Of a stretch of 64,000 nt of DNA, positions 34,521 through 44,332 are shown piece after piece. Position numbers and translations under genes: made by a program. The notes beneath the pieces were generated by a model, which had not been told where the DNA came from, searched no databases, and saw only the letters and a list, made by a program, of their open reading frames with translations. The number at the start of each line of letters is the position of its first letter. Position 1 is the first letter of the stretch. The DNA lies in contig NZ_CP159508.1 of assembly GCF_051131155.1 (NCBI RefSeq), positions 2,976,001 through 3,040,000 on the forward strand, given 5' to 3'. The stretch comes from Pseudanabaena minima (lineage in GTDB: Bacteria > Cyanobacteriota > Cyanobacteriia > Pseudanabaenales > Pseudanabaenaceae).

Positions 34521-36247
34521 GGGCTTACTGAAAAAGCAAGAAAAGCATACAAGCAAAGGTTTCTAAGGAGAACGAAAACAGATAAAATGCAAGAAAAAGC
34601 AAGAAAAGCTAGAAAAACCCTTGCACCAATAAAATTGCATGTACCGACAATCCCCCACAGGACAGCTATCATTCGAGAACTTCTACTTACCATTTGGCGG
34701 CAAACTATCAGGAGAAAATCGATGGGTAAGATTAGCAGAACTAGTGCCGTGGGAAGAATTTGAGAATGAATATGCAGAACAATTTAGCGAAGGACAAGGA
34801 GCACCAGCAAAACCATTTCGGATAGCACTTGGGGCGCTGATCATCAAAGAGAAGCTAGGAACAAGTGACGAAGAGACAGTAGAACAAATTCGTGAGAATC
34901 CATATTTACAATACTTCCTAGGCTTATCAGAGTACAGCGACAACGCCCCATTTGAAGCAAGCATGATGGTACATTTCCGCAAGCGATTGAATCTAGAGAT
35001 CGTGGGCAGAATCAACGAACGGATTGTGAAGCCTCCTAAAGAGTCGGGACAAAAAGAGAAGGAAGCAAAGCAGTACAAGAAAGAAGAAAGAGAAGAGATA
35101 GAAGAGAAGTTAGAAGAGCAGAATATAGAAAAGGAACAGAAAGAACCAGAACCAGCAAACCAAGGAAAATTGCTGCTAGATGCAACAGTCGCGCCATCCG
35201 ACATCCGTTATCCCACTGACATCAAACTGTTGAACGAAGCAAGAGAACAAACGGAAATAGTGATTGATGCTCTTTACCAACAAGTGAAAGAACAATTAGC
35301 GAAGAAACCACGCACCTATCGCCGTGAAGCAAGGACAGCGTATCTCCAAATTGCCAAACAACGCCAACCCAATCGTAAAAGGATTCGCAAAGCATTGCGC
35401 CAACAGTTGGGATATGTGCGTCGCAATCTTGCCCATATTGACACTCTAATTGCCGCAGGGGCAAAGCTATCGGAATTGAAGAGGAGTCTCTATCGGAACT
35501 TGCTAGTCGTCAGTGAAGTATATCGGCAACAACAATGGATGTACGAGCAAGGTGGTCATCGCATAGATGACCGCATCGTCAGTATTACGCAACCTCATGT
35601 ACGTCCGATTGTCAGAGGTAAGGCAGGAACACCTGTGGAGTTTGGCGCTAAACTCTCAGTTAGTTGTGTCGATGGTCATGCCTTTCTCGACCATCTCAGT
35701 TGGGATAACTTCAATGAATCGGGGGATTTGCAGCAACAAGTAGCATTGTTTAAATCTCGCTTTGGACATTATCCTGAAGCGGTTTACGTTGACCAGATTT
35801 ACCGCACTCGCAGCAATCGCGCCTATTGTCGAAATCTCGGTATTCGGATTACGGCTCCGCCTTTGGGCAGACCTGTACCCGATGAGTTGGCGGCTATTCG
35901 CAAGCAGACTCTCGAAGATGCTAAGGTTCGCAATCAAATTGAAGGTAAGTTTGGACTGGCTAAACGACGGTTCAGTCTAAATCGCGTCATGTCCAAGTTG
36001 GCAAATACATCGGAAACGGCGATCGCTATCACTTTCTTGGTGATGAATTTGGAAGCGCTGCTCAAGCAGCTTGCTTTTTTCGGTTTGTCTTGGTTTATCT
36101 TTTGCTGGCAACTCTTTGTTCTTCCTTCTTGGAAACCCCTTTTTAACTTTAATTCTTTTTCTTGGCAATTTCCTTGTAGACACTCAAAGTATTATCCCCT
36201 TCCTCTTTGCCCACTACTTTTCCCTTAGTCTCTTTTTCAGCAAGCCC
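34521..36247 (+). mobile_element. IS5-type insertion sequence nested in the IS630
   Basis: The 1,727-bp element has inverted ends GGGCTTACTGAAAAAG and GGGCTTGCTGAAAAAG (reverse complement at right). The 6-bp string TATTTA occurs at both junctions (34515-34520 and 36248-36253) and once in the reconstructed transposase reading. It carries one transposase gene. The ends and duplication are read directly; the family name is from the transposase. Confidence 0.85.
34639..36228 (+). CDS. IS5/IS1182-type transposase
   Basis: This 529-residue DDE transposase has an N-terminal DUF772-like domain (MYRQSPTGQLSFENFYLPFG, GALIIKEKLGTSDEETVEQI, FEASMMVHFRKRL). A charged Glu/Lys linker follows (EEREEIEEKLEEQ). 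The catalytic core includes LLLDATVAPSDIRYPTD, VSCVDGHAFLDHLSWDNF and GKFGLAKRRFSLNRVM. The last about 45 residues after LAFFGLSWF are hydrophobic and run nearly to the element end. They may reflect a lost stop codon or be normal for this element. The gene looks intact. Confidence 0.85.
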   Translation: MYRQSPTGQLSFENFYLPFGGKLSGENRWVRLAELVPWEEFENEYAEQFSEGQGAPAKPFRIALGALIIKEKLGTSDEETVEQIRENPYLQYFLGLSEYSDNAPFEASMMVHFRKRLNLEIVGRINERIVKPPKESGQKEKEAKQYKKEEREEIEEKLEEQNIEKEQKEPEPANQGKLLLDATVAPSDIRYPTDIKLLNEAREQTEIVIDALYQQVKEQLAKKPRTYRREARTAYLQIAKQRQPNRKRIRKALRQQLGYVRRNLAHIDTLIAAGAKLSELKRSLYRNLLVVSEVYRQQQWMYEQGGHRIDDRIVSITQPHVRPIVRGKAGTPVEFGAKLSVSCVDGHAFLDHLSWDNFNESGDLQQQVALFKSRFGHYPEAVYVDQIYRTRSNRAYCRNLGIRITAPPLGRPVPDELAAIRKQTLEDAKVRNQIEGKFGLAKRRFSLNRVMSKLANTSETAIAITFLVMNLEALLKQLAFFGLSWFIFCWQLFVLPSWKPLFNFNSFSWQFPCRHSKYYPLPLCPLLFP

Positions 36248-37151
36248 TATTTAGATTGTCTTGAGCCAGCCGAATCTTGATGGCATGGGGATAACGTTGG
36301 TCAACCAAATATTTGATTTGGTGAGCATAATCAATTTGGGTACGATGGTCAGTCACGACCACATGCCGACATCCAACTAAAGGCTCAAACATCATAAACA
36401 AATTACAAACGCCTTCGCGTTGATATTCATAGTCATAGCGTTCGACTTGTCCTGTTGATGCGGGTATAGGTGGTCTGACTTCAGAAATTAATTGCTTAGA
36501 GCTTTCATCAAGGCAAACTAAGGGGTAATCAGGGGCATAAGGCAGAGTGTACAATTCGAGAATTTCTTCCATCTGGCAGACAAACTCAGCATTAGCTTCA
36601 GGAGGTATCACCCATGATGCATTTAACCAAGGCTTAAGTTCGTTTTTTTTAGCACCTGTCTCACACTTTCATGGGAAATACTCTCGACATATCCCTTAGT
36701 GACAATTTGGTCAGCTAATAATCTTAATGTCCAACGACTACGACCTTCTGGTGGACTACTGCAAGCTATAGCTATCAAATGTGCTTCTGTTTCTCTGTCT
36801 AGTTTTTTCAGTTTCAATGTATGCCGTGGACGGGGTACGAGTGCATTGTATAATCCCTCTTCGACAAATCTTTGCCTCACTCGTTCAATTGTTCTGATGC
36901 TGATGTTAAAAATGTCACTAATCGATTGCTCTTTCCATCCTCCTTCCTCTTGATTCTCATCGGCTTTTAGCAAAATATGAGCATGATTAATTTTGGCTGC
37001 TGCTGATTTGCCATTTTTGGTGATTTGTTCTAGCTTTTGTCTTTCTTCTTCGCTTAACTTCACTTTGTATCGTTTTGCTGGCATAGATTTTTCCTTACTC
37101 TTTTCCTATGCCTTTATCTTACCCGTCAATTTATCTTTGACCGTCTACTAG

Positions 37152-38589
37152 GTTTGACGGTGATGTGGGCATGGTATATCGGTTCTGAAAAGTTGATTCA
37201 GATCCATTCTCGATTTGTGCCAATGCAGTTTAATACGTCTCTAGGATTTAGCTTTATAAGTCTAGCGATTTTGAGCGTAACCAATAATCGTAGGAAATTT
37301 GTCAAATATATTGGGATTGGATTAGTTTTACTAGGCGGATTGCCCCTAGTCCAACATATTTTGGAATAAATTTGTCTATCGACGAATTATTTATGAAGCA
37401 TTACATTACGATCGGTACTTCGCAACTTGGTCGGATGGCTCCCAATACAGCTTTAAACTTTTTGCTAAGTGGTATTGCCATTCTCACAATGTCAACCAAG
37501 AAACCCAGTTTAAGCCAACTTTTGATTGGTAGCTTTCTGGGGACTGTGATTATGGGGCTGGGAAGTGTTGCTTTTTTAGGATATTTATCTAATGTCGAGG
37601 CAGCTTATGGTTGGGGCAATTTAACGAAGATGGCAATCCATACTTCGACAGGCTTCATCGCTGTGGGGTTGGTGCTAATTTTAGAAGCAAGATATTTTAG
37701 TTGGCAGATTCAGCAAAAAATTCCTTCAGTTGTTTTACCGCTTATCTTGAGTGTTTTAGGTTTTACGATCACTATTTGCCTTTGGCAAACACTTTATGCA
37801 ACTGAGCTATATATAACAAATCAACATGGTATCAAAACGAAGAATTTTGTTGCTGAGGGAATTTTAATTTTTGGGGGATTATTTTCCATTGTCATTGCGA
37901 TCGCCGTATGGTTTGCAATCCGATCGCGAGAACAGTTAGAGGCTCTAAGATTGGCTCAAGCAGAAATCTTGATTCTCAATCAACAATTAGAAAAGATGTC
38001 TTACCTTGATGGATTGACGGAAATCCCTAATCGCCGTTCCTTCAATGCGGTCATCGAAAAGGAGTTAGCACGAGCCTGTCGATATCAACATTCCATTGCT
38101 CTAATTTTGTTGGATATTGACTATTTCAAAGCTTACAACGATTACTATAGCAGTCCTATGTCATTTGTGGATTTTTTTGGTTTGTGGAAGGACACCTCGA
38201 TGGGGTGTCCTTCCACAAACCATTTAGGATTGCTATATGGGCATCAAATGGGTGATTATTGTCTTCAGCAAGTTGCCCACACAATCAGTAGTATGGCTCA
38301 GCGTAAAACTGATATGGCAACTCGTTATGGTGGCGAAGAATTTGCTTTGTTATTTCCTGACACTACCTTGATTGATGCCAAAAAAATTGCGGCAATGACA
38401 CTGCAAGCGATCGCTGATTTAAACATTCCCCATGAGAAATCCAAGGTAAGTAATGTCGTCACTGTCAGTGCTGGACTTAGTGTGTGTATTCCTTCCCTAG
38501 ATACAAAAATTGAAGAATTAATTCTTCATGCCGATCAAGCTTTGTATGAAGCAAAAGCCCAAGGGAGATCTTGCATTGTCACTAATTAG
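37152..38589 (+). pseudogene. Decaying GGDEF diguanylate cyclase gene
   Basis: Two frames make one protein. Frame one (37154-37369) encodes TM segments ending GIGLVLLGGLPLVQ. Frame two continues YFGINLSIDELFMKHYITIG through more TM segments to a GGDEF domain with DGLTEIPNRRSFN, ALILLDIDYFKAYNDYY and the signature TRYGGEEFALLFP. A one-base indel near 37350-37356 separates them. The 5' end, including the start, is lost at the IS630 boundary. Within the GGDEF domain a 90-bp insertion (element plus TA) adds 30 residues between NDYY and GHQMGDYC. The catalytic signature survives, but an intact protein is unlikely. Ancestral role: c-di-GMP synthesis at the membrane. Confidence 0.8.
38148..38235. 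mobile_element. Family B MITE inserted in frame in the GGDEF domain
   Basis: This 88-bp element begins TAGCAGTCCTA and ends TAGGATTGCTA, with TA on each side (38146-38147, 38236-38237). The interior hairpin has TTTGTGGAAGGACACC arms, nearly identical to the copy at 29075-29162 in the opposite orientation. Insertion plus TA is 90 bp, so the reading frame is kept with no stop codon. Confidence 0.9.
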
Positions 38590-38608
38590 CTCAACATAAT
38601 TAAAGCCC

Positions 38609-38662
38609 AAAACCAGAGTTTGTTCCGCCCGCTACGCGGGCGGAACAAACTTCTCGGGTTTT
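38609..38662. terminator. Hairpin after the GGDEF gene
   Basis: AGTTTGTTCCGCCCG pairs with CGGGCGGAACAAACT, with an outer AAAACC/GGGTTTT stem. Confidence 0.6.
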
Positions 38663-38726
38663 AGTTTACTTATGTCTAGCTACTTACAAAGTTTTAGGCA
38701 TATTTTTTGTTCAACTTTTGATAGTC

Positions 38727-38779
38727 AGCTAGAGATTAGGATGGGCTGTGCTTTGCGCCGCCCATCCTAATCTCTAGCT
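38727..38779 (-). terminator. Hairpin overlapping the glcF stop
   Basis: AGCTAGAGATTAGGATGGGC pairs perfectly with its complement across a 13-base loop. The right arm contains the TAG stop of the minus-strand glcF. Confidence 0.6.
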
Positions 38780-40153
38780 ATCCAACTTCTTACCTTGGAT
38801 AGAATAATCCAATAGTTCCATTGGATGCATGAGGAGAACGTTCTTATTTTGCAATTTCAAATGTTTACGAATTTGAGTAATACAACCCACATTTGCCGAA
38901 GCTATTAATTGAGCACCAGTATCCGTGAGATTGGTTACCTTCATCTCTCCTAATTCATGCCCAATTTCTGGTTGCAAAATGTTGTAGATGCCTGCACTAC
39001 CACAGCATAGCGAAGCATCAACCGATTCCCTTAGTAGTACGTTAGGAATTTGACGCAACAAACGACGTGGTTCAAGGCTGATTTTTTGTCCATGAAGCAT
39101 ATGACAAGCATCTTGATAGGCGATCGCCAAAGGTTGCTCCTGCAAAGGAGAAAGCTTGGCAGTTAATCCCACATGATCGAGAAACTCTTGGACATCCTTT
39201 ACTTTTGTAGAGAATAGCTTTGCTTTCTCAGCATAGTGAGGATCATCTTTCAAAATATGACCATATTCTTTCAACGTATGTCCACAGCCCGAAGCATTGA
39301 CTAGCACTGCATCAAGATTTAAGCCAGCAAAAGCATCAATGGTCTGTTTGGCAAGTTCTAGAGTTTGCGCTTCCTGTCCTTGATGATGGGATAATGCTCC
39401 ACAGCAACCTTGCAATTTGGGAACTACTACTTCACATCCATTTGCGGTTAGTACACGCACTGTCGCATTATTTACCTCAGGCAAAAATACACGCTGTACA
39501 CAGCCCAAAAGCATTCCCACACGGTAACGCTTTGCTCCTTGAGCAGGAATTAACTCAGGTAAATTATCCTGAAAAGCTTGGGGAGTCAATTCGGGTAGCA
39601 CCGATTCCATCGCAGCTAGTTGCTTGGGCAAAAACTTTTCTAACCAACCCTGCGATCGCAATAGTTTTTGTAAACCTAATTTCTGATAAGCCAATAAAGG
39701 CGCAAGCAACACTCGGAGACGACTTGGATATGGAAAAGTCGAAAAGATAAATTGCCGTAATAATTTCTCAGGTAGCGATCGCGGATGATTGCGCTCAACT
39801 TGAGCGCGAGTTGCTTCGATCAGTTGGTCATACTGCACACCTGATGGACAGGTAGTTACACAGGCAAGACAGCCTAAGCAAGTATCAAAATGTTGGGCGA
39901 TCGCAGGTGATAAAGGAATATCGCCTTCGTTAATTCCATCCATTAAATAGATACGACCGCGTGGCGAATCTGTTTCTTTACCGATGATGCGATAACTAGG
40001 GCAGGTAGACAGGCAAAAGCCACAATGTACACAAGCATCAATTAGTTGTGGATTTGGTGGATTTTTAGCGTCAAAGGTTTGCGAAAAGATTGGAGAATCT
40101 AAATTCAAATTAGTTGTTAGATTATCGGGATTAGACTTGTCAGAAATTTGCAT
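38774..40153 (-). CDS. glcF: Glycolate oxidase iron-sulfur subunit GlcF
   Basis: The start at 40153 (MQISDKSNPDN) is preferred over 40180. The protein of about 459 residues has two [4Fe-4S] ferredoxin motifs, CVHCGFCLSTCP and CLGCLACVTTCP, and two CCG-type cysteine-rich domains (LQGCCGALSHHQG, SLCCGSAGIYNIL). It transfers electrons from glycolate oxidation to the quinone pool in photorespiration. It lies directly after the FAD subunit gene with a few bases between, so they form an operon. Confidence 0.9.
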   Translation of the reverse strand: MQISDKSNPDNLTTNLNLDSPIFSQTFDAKNPPNPQLIDACVHCGFCLSTCPSYRIIGKETDSPRGRIYLMDGINEGDIPLSPAIAQHFDTCLGCLACVTTCPSGVQYDQLIEATRAQVERNHPRSLPEKLLRQFIFSTFPYPSRLRVLLAPLLAYQKLGLQKLLRSQGWLEKFLPKQLAAMESVLPELTPQAFQDNLPELIPAQGAKRYRVGMLLGCVQRVFLPEVNNATVRVLTANGCEVVVPKLQGCCGALSHHQGQEAQTLELAKQTIDAFAGLNLDAVLVNASGCGHTLKEYGHILKDDPHYAEKAKLFSTKVKDVQEFLDHVGLTAKLSPLQEQPLAIAYQDACHMLHGQKISLEPRRLLRQIPNVLLRESVDASLCCGSAGIYNILQPEIGHELGEMKVTNLTDTGAQLIASANVGCITQIRKHLKLQNKNVLLMHPMELLDYSIQGKKLDS

Positions 40154-40183
40154 ATTTACTTGATTTATCAAAAAGAGCATTTA

Positions 40184-41536
40184 CTAGAACATACGATCTG
40201 GACTCAGTAAGCCTCTCGCATCAAACTGTTGGCGAATTTTGTTTATTAAGTCATTAGCATTGCCTGTATATCCCCAAACATTATTTTTAAACTTCAATGC
40301 ATGGGGTGATTCAAGTATGGTCAAAAAGCCACTATGCGCTTCAGCAATACTTCTCACTTTAGAGATTTGCAAAGCGATCACCTCTAAATCCTGTACATCT
40401 TCCACACGCAAAATCCCTAAACCGCTACCAGTATGAATTTGCAAATAATAGGATTGAGCATCAAAAATTTGTTCGCATTCCTTGAGAAATGACACGCTAG
40501 CTGATGGCAGTATGCCTAGCTTACAAACTATAGAAGCACTCTCAGGAGATTGCTCCAAATTACGAAGCTCATCTTGCCAAATCAGAATTTCTAATAACTC
40601 CCAAAATTCCTTTGCCTCTCCTAAAATCTGCACCTCTAAATTTAATTCTTTAGCGAGTACTGCAATGCGATCGCATTGCTCGATCACACTAGCTTTGAGG
40701 CTAGCAAATTGCAGAACTAAGCCGATACCTTCTCCTAAACCAAGATCGGCGATCGCAGTTGCCGACAGTAAATCGCAAGCAGTGGGCGTAAGTATCGAGG
40801 TACTAATTTTTTGCTGGGCTTGGGCGATTGTTTCGGCAGTCCCTGTAACTATCACAATTTGGGTATATTCAGGCAAAGGATAAAGCCGAAAGGTCACACT
40901 CGTAGCAATTCCCAAAGTTCCGTAAGAACCTGTTAATAATTTCATGAGGTCATAGCCAGCCACATTCTTGACTACGCGCCCACCCGCCTTGGCTACTTCT
41001 CCATCGGAGCGTACAAACTCGATCCCCAAACACATGTCACGCACGGTGTTATAACGATGTCGCAATGAACCTGCACTGCCTGTCGCCAAAATACCGCCGA
41101 TTGTGGCTTCAACACTATAAGGAGGATCGATCGCTAAAAATTGTCCTTCCTTGGCTAAGACAGTTTGCAAATCCTGATATTTCACGCCCGACTCAACCGT
41201 GACTGTGAGATCGCCAACACAATGCTCAATCACTCGATTTAACTTTGAGGTACTGATTACCAGATCCGCTCGACTGACTAAACCACCCCAATCTAACTTC
41301 GTAGCACTCCCACAGGGCAGCACACGCAAACGGTGTTCGTAAGCTAAAGTGATCACCTTTGATAGTTCTGCGATCGTTTGGGGATAAAGCACAGATGTTG
41401 GCGGTAGACTATCAGGTGTGAGACTAGCTACAACCCGTTCGTGTAAATTTGGGGCTAGGCGATCGAATAAAACAACACCATCGACTCCAAGCAAGTCAGT
41501 GAATAAAGCAATCAGTTGATTATCAGCAAGTCTCAC
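40184..41536 (-). CDS. Glycolate oxidase FAD-binding subunit (GlcE/GlcD-like)
   Basis: This 450-residue protein has the PCMH-type FAD domain: TSVLYPQTIAELSKVITLAY, VLPCGSATKLDWGG, DLTVTVESGVKYQDLQ, TIGGILATGSAGSLRHRYNT and GGRVVKNVAGYDLMKLLTGS. It resembles GlcE, but is about 100 residues longer than the E. coli protein, and it is upstream of glcF. The pair oxidises 2-phosphoglycolate-derived glycolate to glyoxylate, the first photorespiratory redox step. A separate GlcD may be encoded elsewhere. Confidence 0.8.
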   Translation of the reverse strand: MRLADNQLIALFTDLLGVDGVVLFDRLAPNLHERVVASLTPDSLPPTSVLYPQTIAELSKVITLAYEHRLRVLPCGSATKLDWGGLVSRADLVISTSKLNRVIEHCVGDLTVTVESGVKYQDLQTVLAKEGQFLAIDPPYSVEATIGGILATGSAGSLRHRYNTVRDMCLGIEFVRSDGEVAKAGGRVVKNVAGYDLMKLLTGSYGTLGIATSVTFRLYPLPEYTQIVIVTGTAETIAQAQQKISTSILTPTACDLLSATAIADLGLGEGIGLVLQFASLKASVIEQCDRIAVLAKELNLEVQILGEAKEFWELLEILIWQDELRNLEQSPESASIVCKLGILPSASVSFLKECEQIFDAQSYYLQIHTGSGLGILRVEDVQDLEVIALQISKVRSIAEAHSGFLTILESPHALKFKNNVWGYTGNANDLINKIRQQFDARGLLSPDRMF

Positions 41537-41662
41537 AAAATTAATGTCCGTACGTACCTAGTTCTACAATTCAATAAAGAACCAAATTTTTGATAGCACG
41601 GCTAGACGCGCCATCAAAAATCTATTCCTTGTTTTATGGGCAAAGCCCTAACATATAAATTT

Positions 41663-43324
41663 TTAAAATAAGCGTTTACCACCATCAGGGCGAATCGTAT
41701 TCCAATTAGTTTTAGCTTGGGCTAATTGCTCTTCGGAAATCTTAGCGCCTTTTAAATCAGCCCCGCACAGATTTGTCCCATTTAAATTTGCTTGACTTAA
41801 ATAAGCTCCCTTCAAATTAGCACCACTTAAATTTGCCCCAGACAAATCCGCTTTGCTCATATAAGCTGATTGAAGATTTGCTTCACGTAAATCAGCCAAA
41901 ATCATCGAAGCACTACCCAAATCACACTTAATCAAGATGGCTCGGTGCATCTTGGCTTCACGAAGATTGGCATTATTCAACTTAGCTTGCGATAAATTAG
42001 CGCCTTGAAAGCTAGCCCCAGTTAAATCACTATGACAAAAATCAGCTTCAACTAATTTAGATCGACTCATAACAATTCCAGGCAAAGTAGCACTTCCAAA
42101 AGCAGCCTTAGAGTAATCTTGGTTAGTAAAGTTACGCTTGCCTTGATTGTATTCAACAATAACTCTACGCCCTCCTTTCAGTTCACCAGTACCAATGCGA
42201 CTGCCTGACCTAGTATTACCTGAGGTCATCATGCCGCTATTATCAAACTGTGTTCCTTGATTATTGCCATATTTCTGCGATTGAATGCGTGAGTTAGGGA
42301 TTGGGGTTGCTGGTCTCACGGTCACAGAAGAAGGAGCCGAAGGTGGCGCATAATTTGAGGCTGGAGTAGCGGCTTTAGGTGGCTCATCAGGAATACCGCC
42401 AGATTCTAATGCGCGTAAAGCTTCTTCCGCCGAACGGAATCTCTGTGATACTGACTGCTGAAGCAATTTCTCAAAAACGACTCTCAGGCGATCGCTTAAT
42501 TTGACCTGCGATTTCCAATTAATTTCACCTGTATAAGGATCGTGAGGTAAGTCCTTAGGTGATCGCCCTGTCATCAGATACAGACAACTCATAGCCGTCG
42601 CATACAAATCGCTAGAGTAAACAGGTCGCATTGCCATTTGTTCTGGAGGTGCAAACCCAGGCGTACCAATCGCAAAATTAGTTAATAAGCCACTGGGATC
42701 GTCATCAGCCGATGGTTTATTAATTTGGCTAGACACCGCACCGAAATCAATTAATACCAATTGCCCATCTTGTTTACGTCGCATGATGTTAGCAGGCTTA
42801 ATATCACGATGAATTACACCGTTTTCATGCATAAACCCCAGAGCAGGAAATATTTCTGAGAGAATCTTCCGAATTTCAATTTCGTTAAATGCCCCACGCC
42901 TCTCAAATTCTTGCTTTAAAGTTTCACCATCGACAAATTCTTGGACTAGATAAAAATTACTATCTTCTTCAAAATAATCGAGCAAACGAGGAATCTGGGG
43001 ATGGCTACCAATTTTGCCTAGTGTAAAGGCTTCCCGCTCAAATAACTCTCGTGCCATTTTCATCACACTTGCCGACTGAGTATTTGGGCGCAATTGCTTG
43101 ACTACACAGGATGGGAATCCAGGTAGCCCTTCATCGGCAGCCAAAAATGTTGCGCCAAACCCACCTTTGCCTAACGGACGACTGGCTCGGTAGCGATTTC
43201 GCAGCTTTAAGTTAGAACCACAGGTCGCGCAAGTAATGGCAAATGGTTCATTATTCGGATTAGCACAGTTCGGATTAACGCAATAACTCACGGTTGATCG
43301 AAAGCCCAAGTGATGGTTGATCAA
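41663..43324 (-). CDS. SpkB-like Ser/Thr kinase with zinc ribbon and pentapeptide repeats
   Basis: The 553-residue protein begins with a four-Cys zinc-ribbon-like segment (Cys15, 20, 32, 35). A Hanks-type kinase follows: GKGGFG at 52-57, the VVK lysine, HRDIKPANIM at 172-181, a DFGAV magnesium loop and GTPGFAPPEQ. A Pro/Ser linker leads to about twelve pentapeptide repeats (ADLSGANLSGANLKGAYLSQ and neighbours), a right-handed quadrilateral helix. This three-part layout is that of Synechocystis SpkB, linked to oxidative stress signalling and motility. No TM segment. Monocistronic. Confidence 0.85.
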   Translation of the reverse strand: MINHHLGFRSTVSYCVNPNCANPNNEPFAITCATCGSNLKLRNRYRASRPLGKGGFGATFLAADEGLPGFPSCVVKQLRPNTQSASVMKMARELFEREAFTLGKIGSHPQIPRLLDYFEEDSNFYLVQEFVDGETLKQEFERRGAFNEIEIRKILSEIFPALGFMHENGVIHRDIKPANIMRRKQDGQLVLIDFGAVSSQINKPSADDDPSGLLTNFAIGTPGFAPPEQMAMRPVYSSDLYATAMSCLYLMTGRSPKDLPHDPYTGEINWKSQVKLSDRLRVVFEKLLQQSVSQRFRSAEEALRALESGGIPDEPPKAATPASNYAPPSAPSSVTVRPATPIPNSRIQSQKYGNNQGTQFDNSGMMTSGNTRSGSRIGTGELKGGRRVIVEYNQGKRNFTNQDYSKAAFGSATLPGIVMSRSKLVEADFCHSDLTGASFQGANLSQAKLNNANLREAKMHRAILIKCDLGSASMILADLREANLQSAYMSKADLSGANLSGANLKGAYLSQANLNGTNLCGADLKGAKISEEQLAQAKTNWNTIRPDGGKRLF

Positions 43325-43433
43325 ATCAAGTTGTAGGAATGGTAACAGTTTAATATGTCACTGACCTACGGAGACTTATAGCTTAAATCAAAAATAAACT
43401 AAGTATATTTTTGATTAACTCTAGCAAACAAAT

Positions 43434-44177
43434 CTAAAAATCGTCGTTATTTGATACATCAGTATTGTTGTATGAGGAAGGACGGCTTGATGGTCTGCGT
43501 CTTCGTCCAGACGTGGCAGCAGTATCTTTAGGAGATTCGCCATAGTTATCAGCTTCACTATTCCGATTTCGGCGGCGTTCTCCGCTTATATTATCATCGC
43601 TAGGTCTTGGGCGACGTTTTGGACTAACAGGACGAATATCACTTTCGTCGATATCAATTACTGAGTCATTACTATTAGGATCATTACTACTCCTTTTCGG
43701 ACGACGAGATCGACGTGTATCTGTAGTGTCTCCACGCAGCTCACTCGCTTCAGCACTGTTAGAAATAGAACCTCTCATTCGACGTGATGGGTCACGATCG
43801 CGACGTGGAGCTATTTCACGAGTGGGATCAATCTCAACCCGATAATCAGAACCAATCGGTTCTTCATCATCAACTAGAGGACTAGAAGGCGCTCTGCGGG
43901 CTTGATTAGCAAGAGCTTGGCGCAGTACTAAAGACTCTACAGCAAACCATCCTGCAAAACCCACAACTAGGACTTGAGCTAACTGCGTTGTAATTTCCAT
44001 ACGAAAATTAAAAGCTAGCAAGATGATTCCGTATACTAAGGCGATCGCCGAGAAAAAAATGTCATGGTCACGGGCTAGTTCAGGGCGAAAGTTTCGCACA
44101 AAATATAAACCCACGCCTCCTAAAGCGGCAACAATTGCCAAAAGAATCATTAGCGGGTTGCCACCGATGTTGATCAT
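43434..44177 (-). CDS. Ycf66 family protein
   Basis: This 247-residue protein has three N-terminal TM segments (LMILLAIVAALGGVGLYFV, DIFFSAIALVYGIILLAF, LAQVLVVGFAGWFAVESLVL), diagnostic of Ycf66. The C-terminal about 150 residues are a disordered Arg/Ser/Asp-rich tail. Ycf66 is conserved in cyanobacteria and some plastids, with no settled function. It lies about 200 bp downstream of psbX on the same strand. Confidence 0.85.
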   Translation of the reverse strand: MINIGGNPLMILLAIVAALGGVGLYFVRNFRPELARDHDIFFSAIALVYGIILLAFNFRMEITTQLAQVLVVGFAGWFAVESLVLRQALANQARRAPSSPLVDDEEPIGSDYRVEIDPTREIAPRRDRDPSRRMRGSISNSAEASELRGDTTDTRRSRRPKRSSNDPNSNDSVIDIDESDIRPVSPKRRPRPSDDNISGERRRNRNSEADNYGESPKDTAATSGRRRRPSSRPSSYNNTDVSNNDDF

Positions 44178-44332
44178 GGCTCTATATTTCTCCTAAATAC
44201 CTGCATTTTTGGGTCTCAAACACTAAATGTATTAAGTAAGCAGTGTTTGGGACAGTCTTTGTTCATCAGTATAACAATACAGCGCTTTGCCTTGACGCAA
44301 ATTTCTCTAAATCAAAATCCAAAATGCAAAAC

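Larger units (their letters stand above)
34213..37084 (-). pseudogene. IS630 transposase, split by the nested IS
   Basis: Three pieces are visible. The N-terminal HTH part is 37084-36623 (MPAKRYKVKLSEEERQKLEQ, SISDIFNISIRTIERVRQRF). The DDE core with PLVCLDESSKQL and VVVTDHRTQIDYA runs from 36611 towards 36254. The C-terminus after the insertion is 34514-34213 (LDKIEFHYTPKHGSWLNMAE). N-terminal and core frames join across an A8 run (36643-36650 on the plus strand as T8) by a -1 shift, probably programmed as in other IS630 elements. The second break is the IS5-type insertion between DNLN and THVKASLYK, so no active transposase is made. Confidence 0.85.
34205..37148 (-). mobile_element. IS630-family element interrupted by another IS
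   Basis: Inverted ends GTAGACAGTCAAG and GTAGACGGTCAAAG (reverse complement at right) continue to TTGACGG in both arms. TA flanks both ends (34203-34204 and 37149-37150). Removing the nested element and its 6-bp duplication leaves about 1.2 kb, the normal size of this family. The insertion sits at the Rpn stop codon and abuts the truncated diguanylate cyclase gene. Confidence 0.85.

Noticed and set aside
34683..35204. Long minus-strand frame opposite the IS5-type transposase
   Set aside because: Ser-rich shadow of a Glu/Lys-rich coding region.
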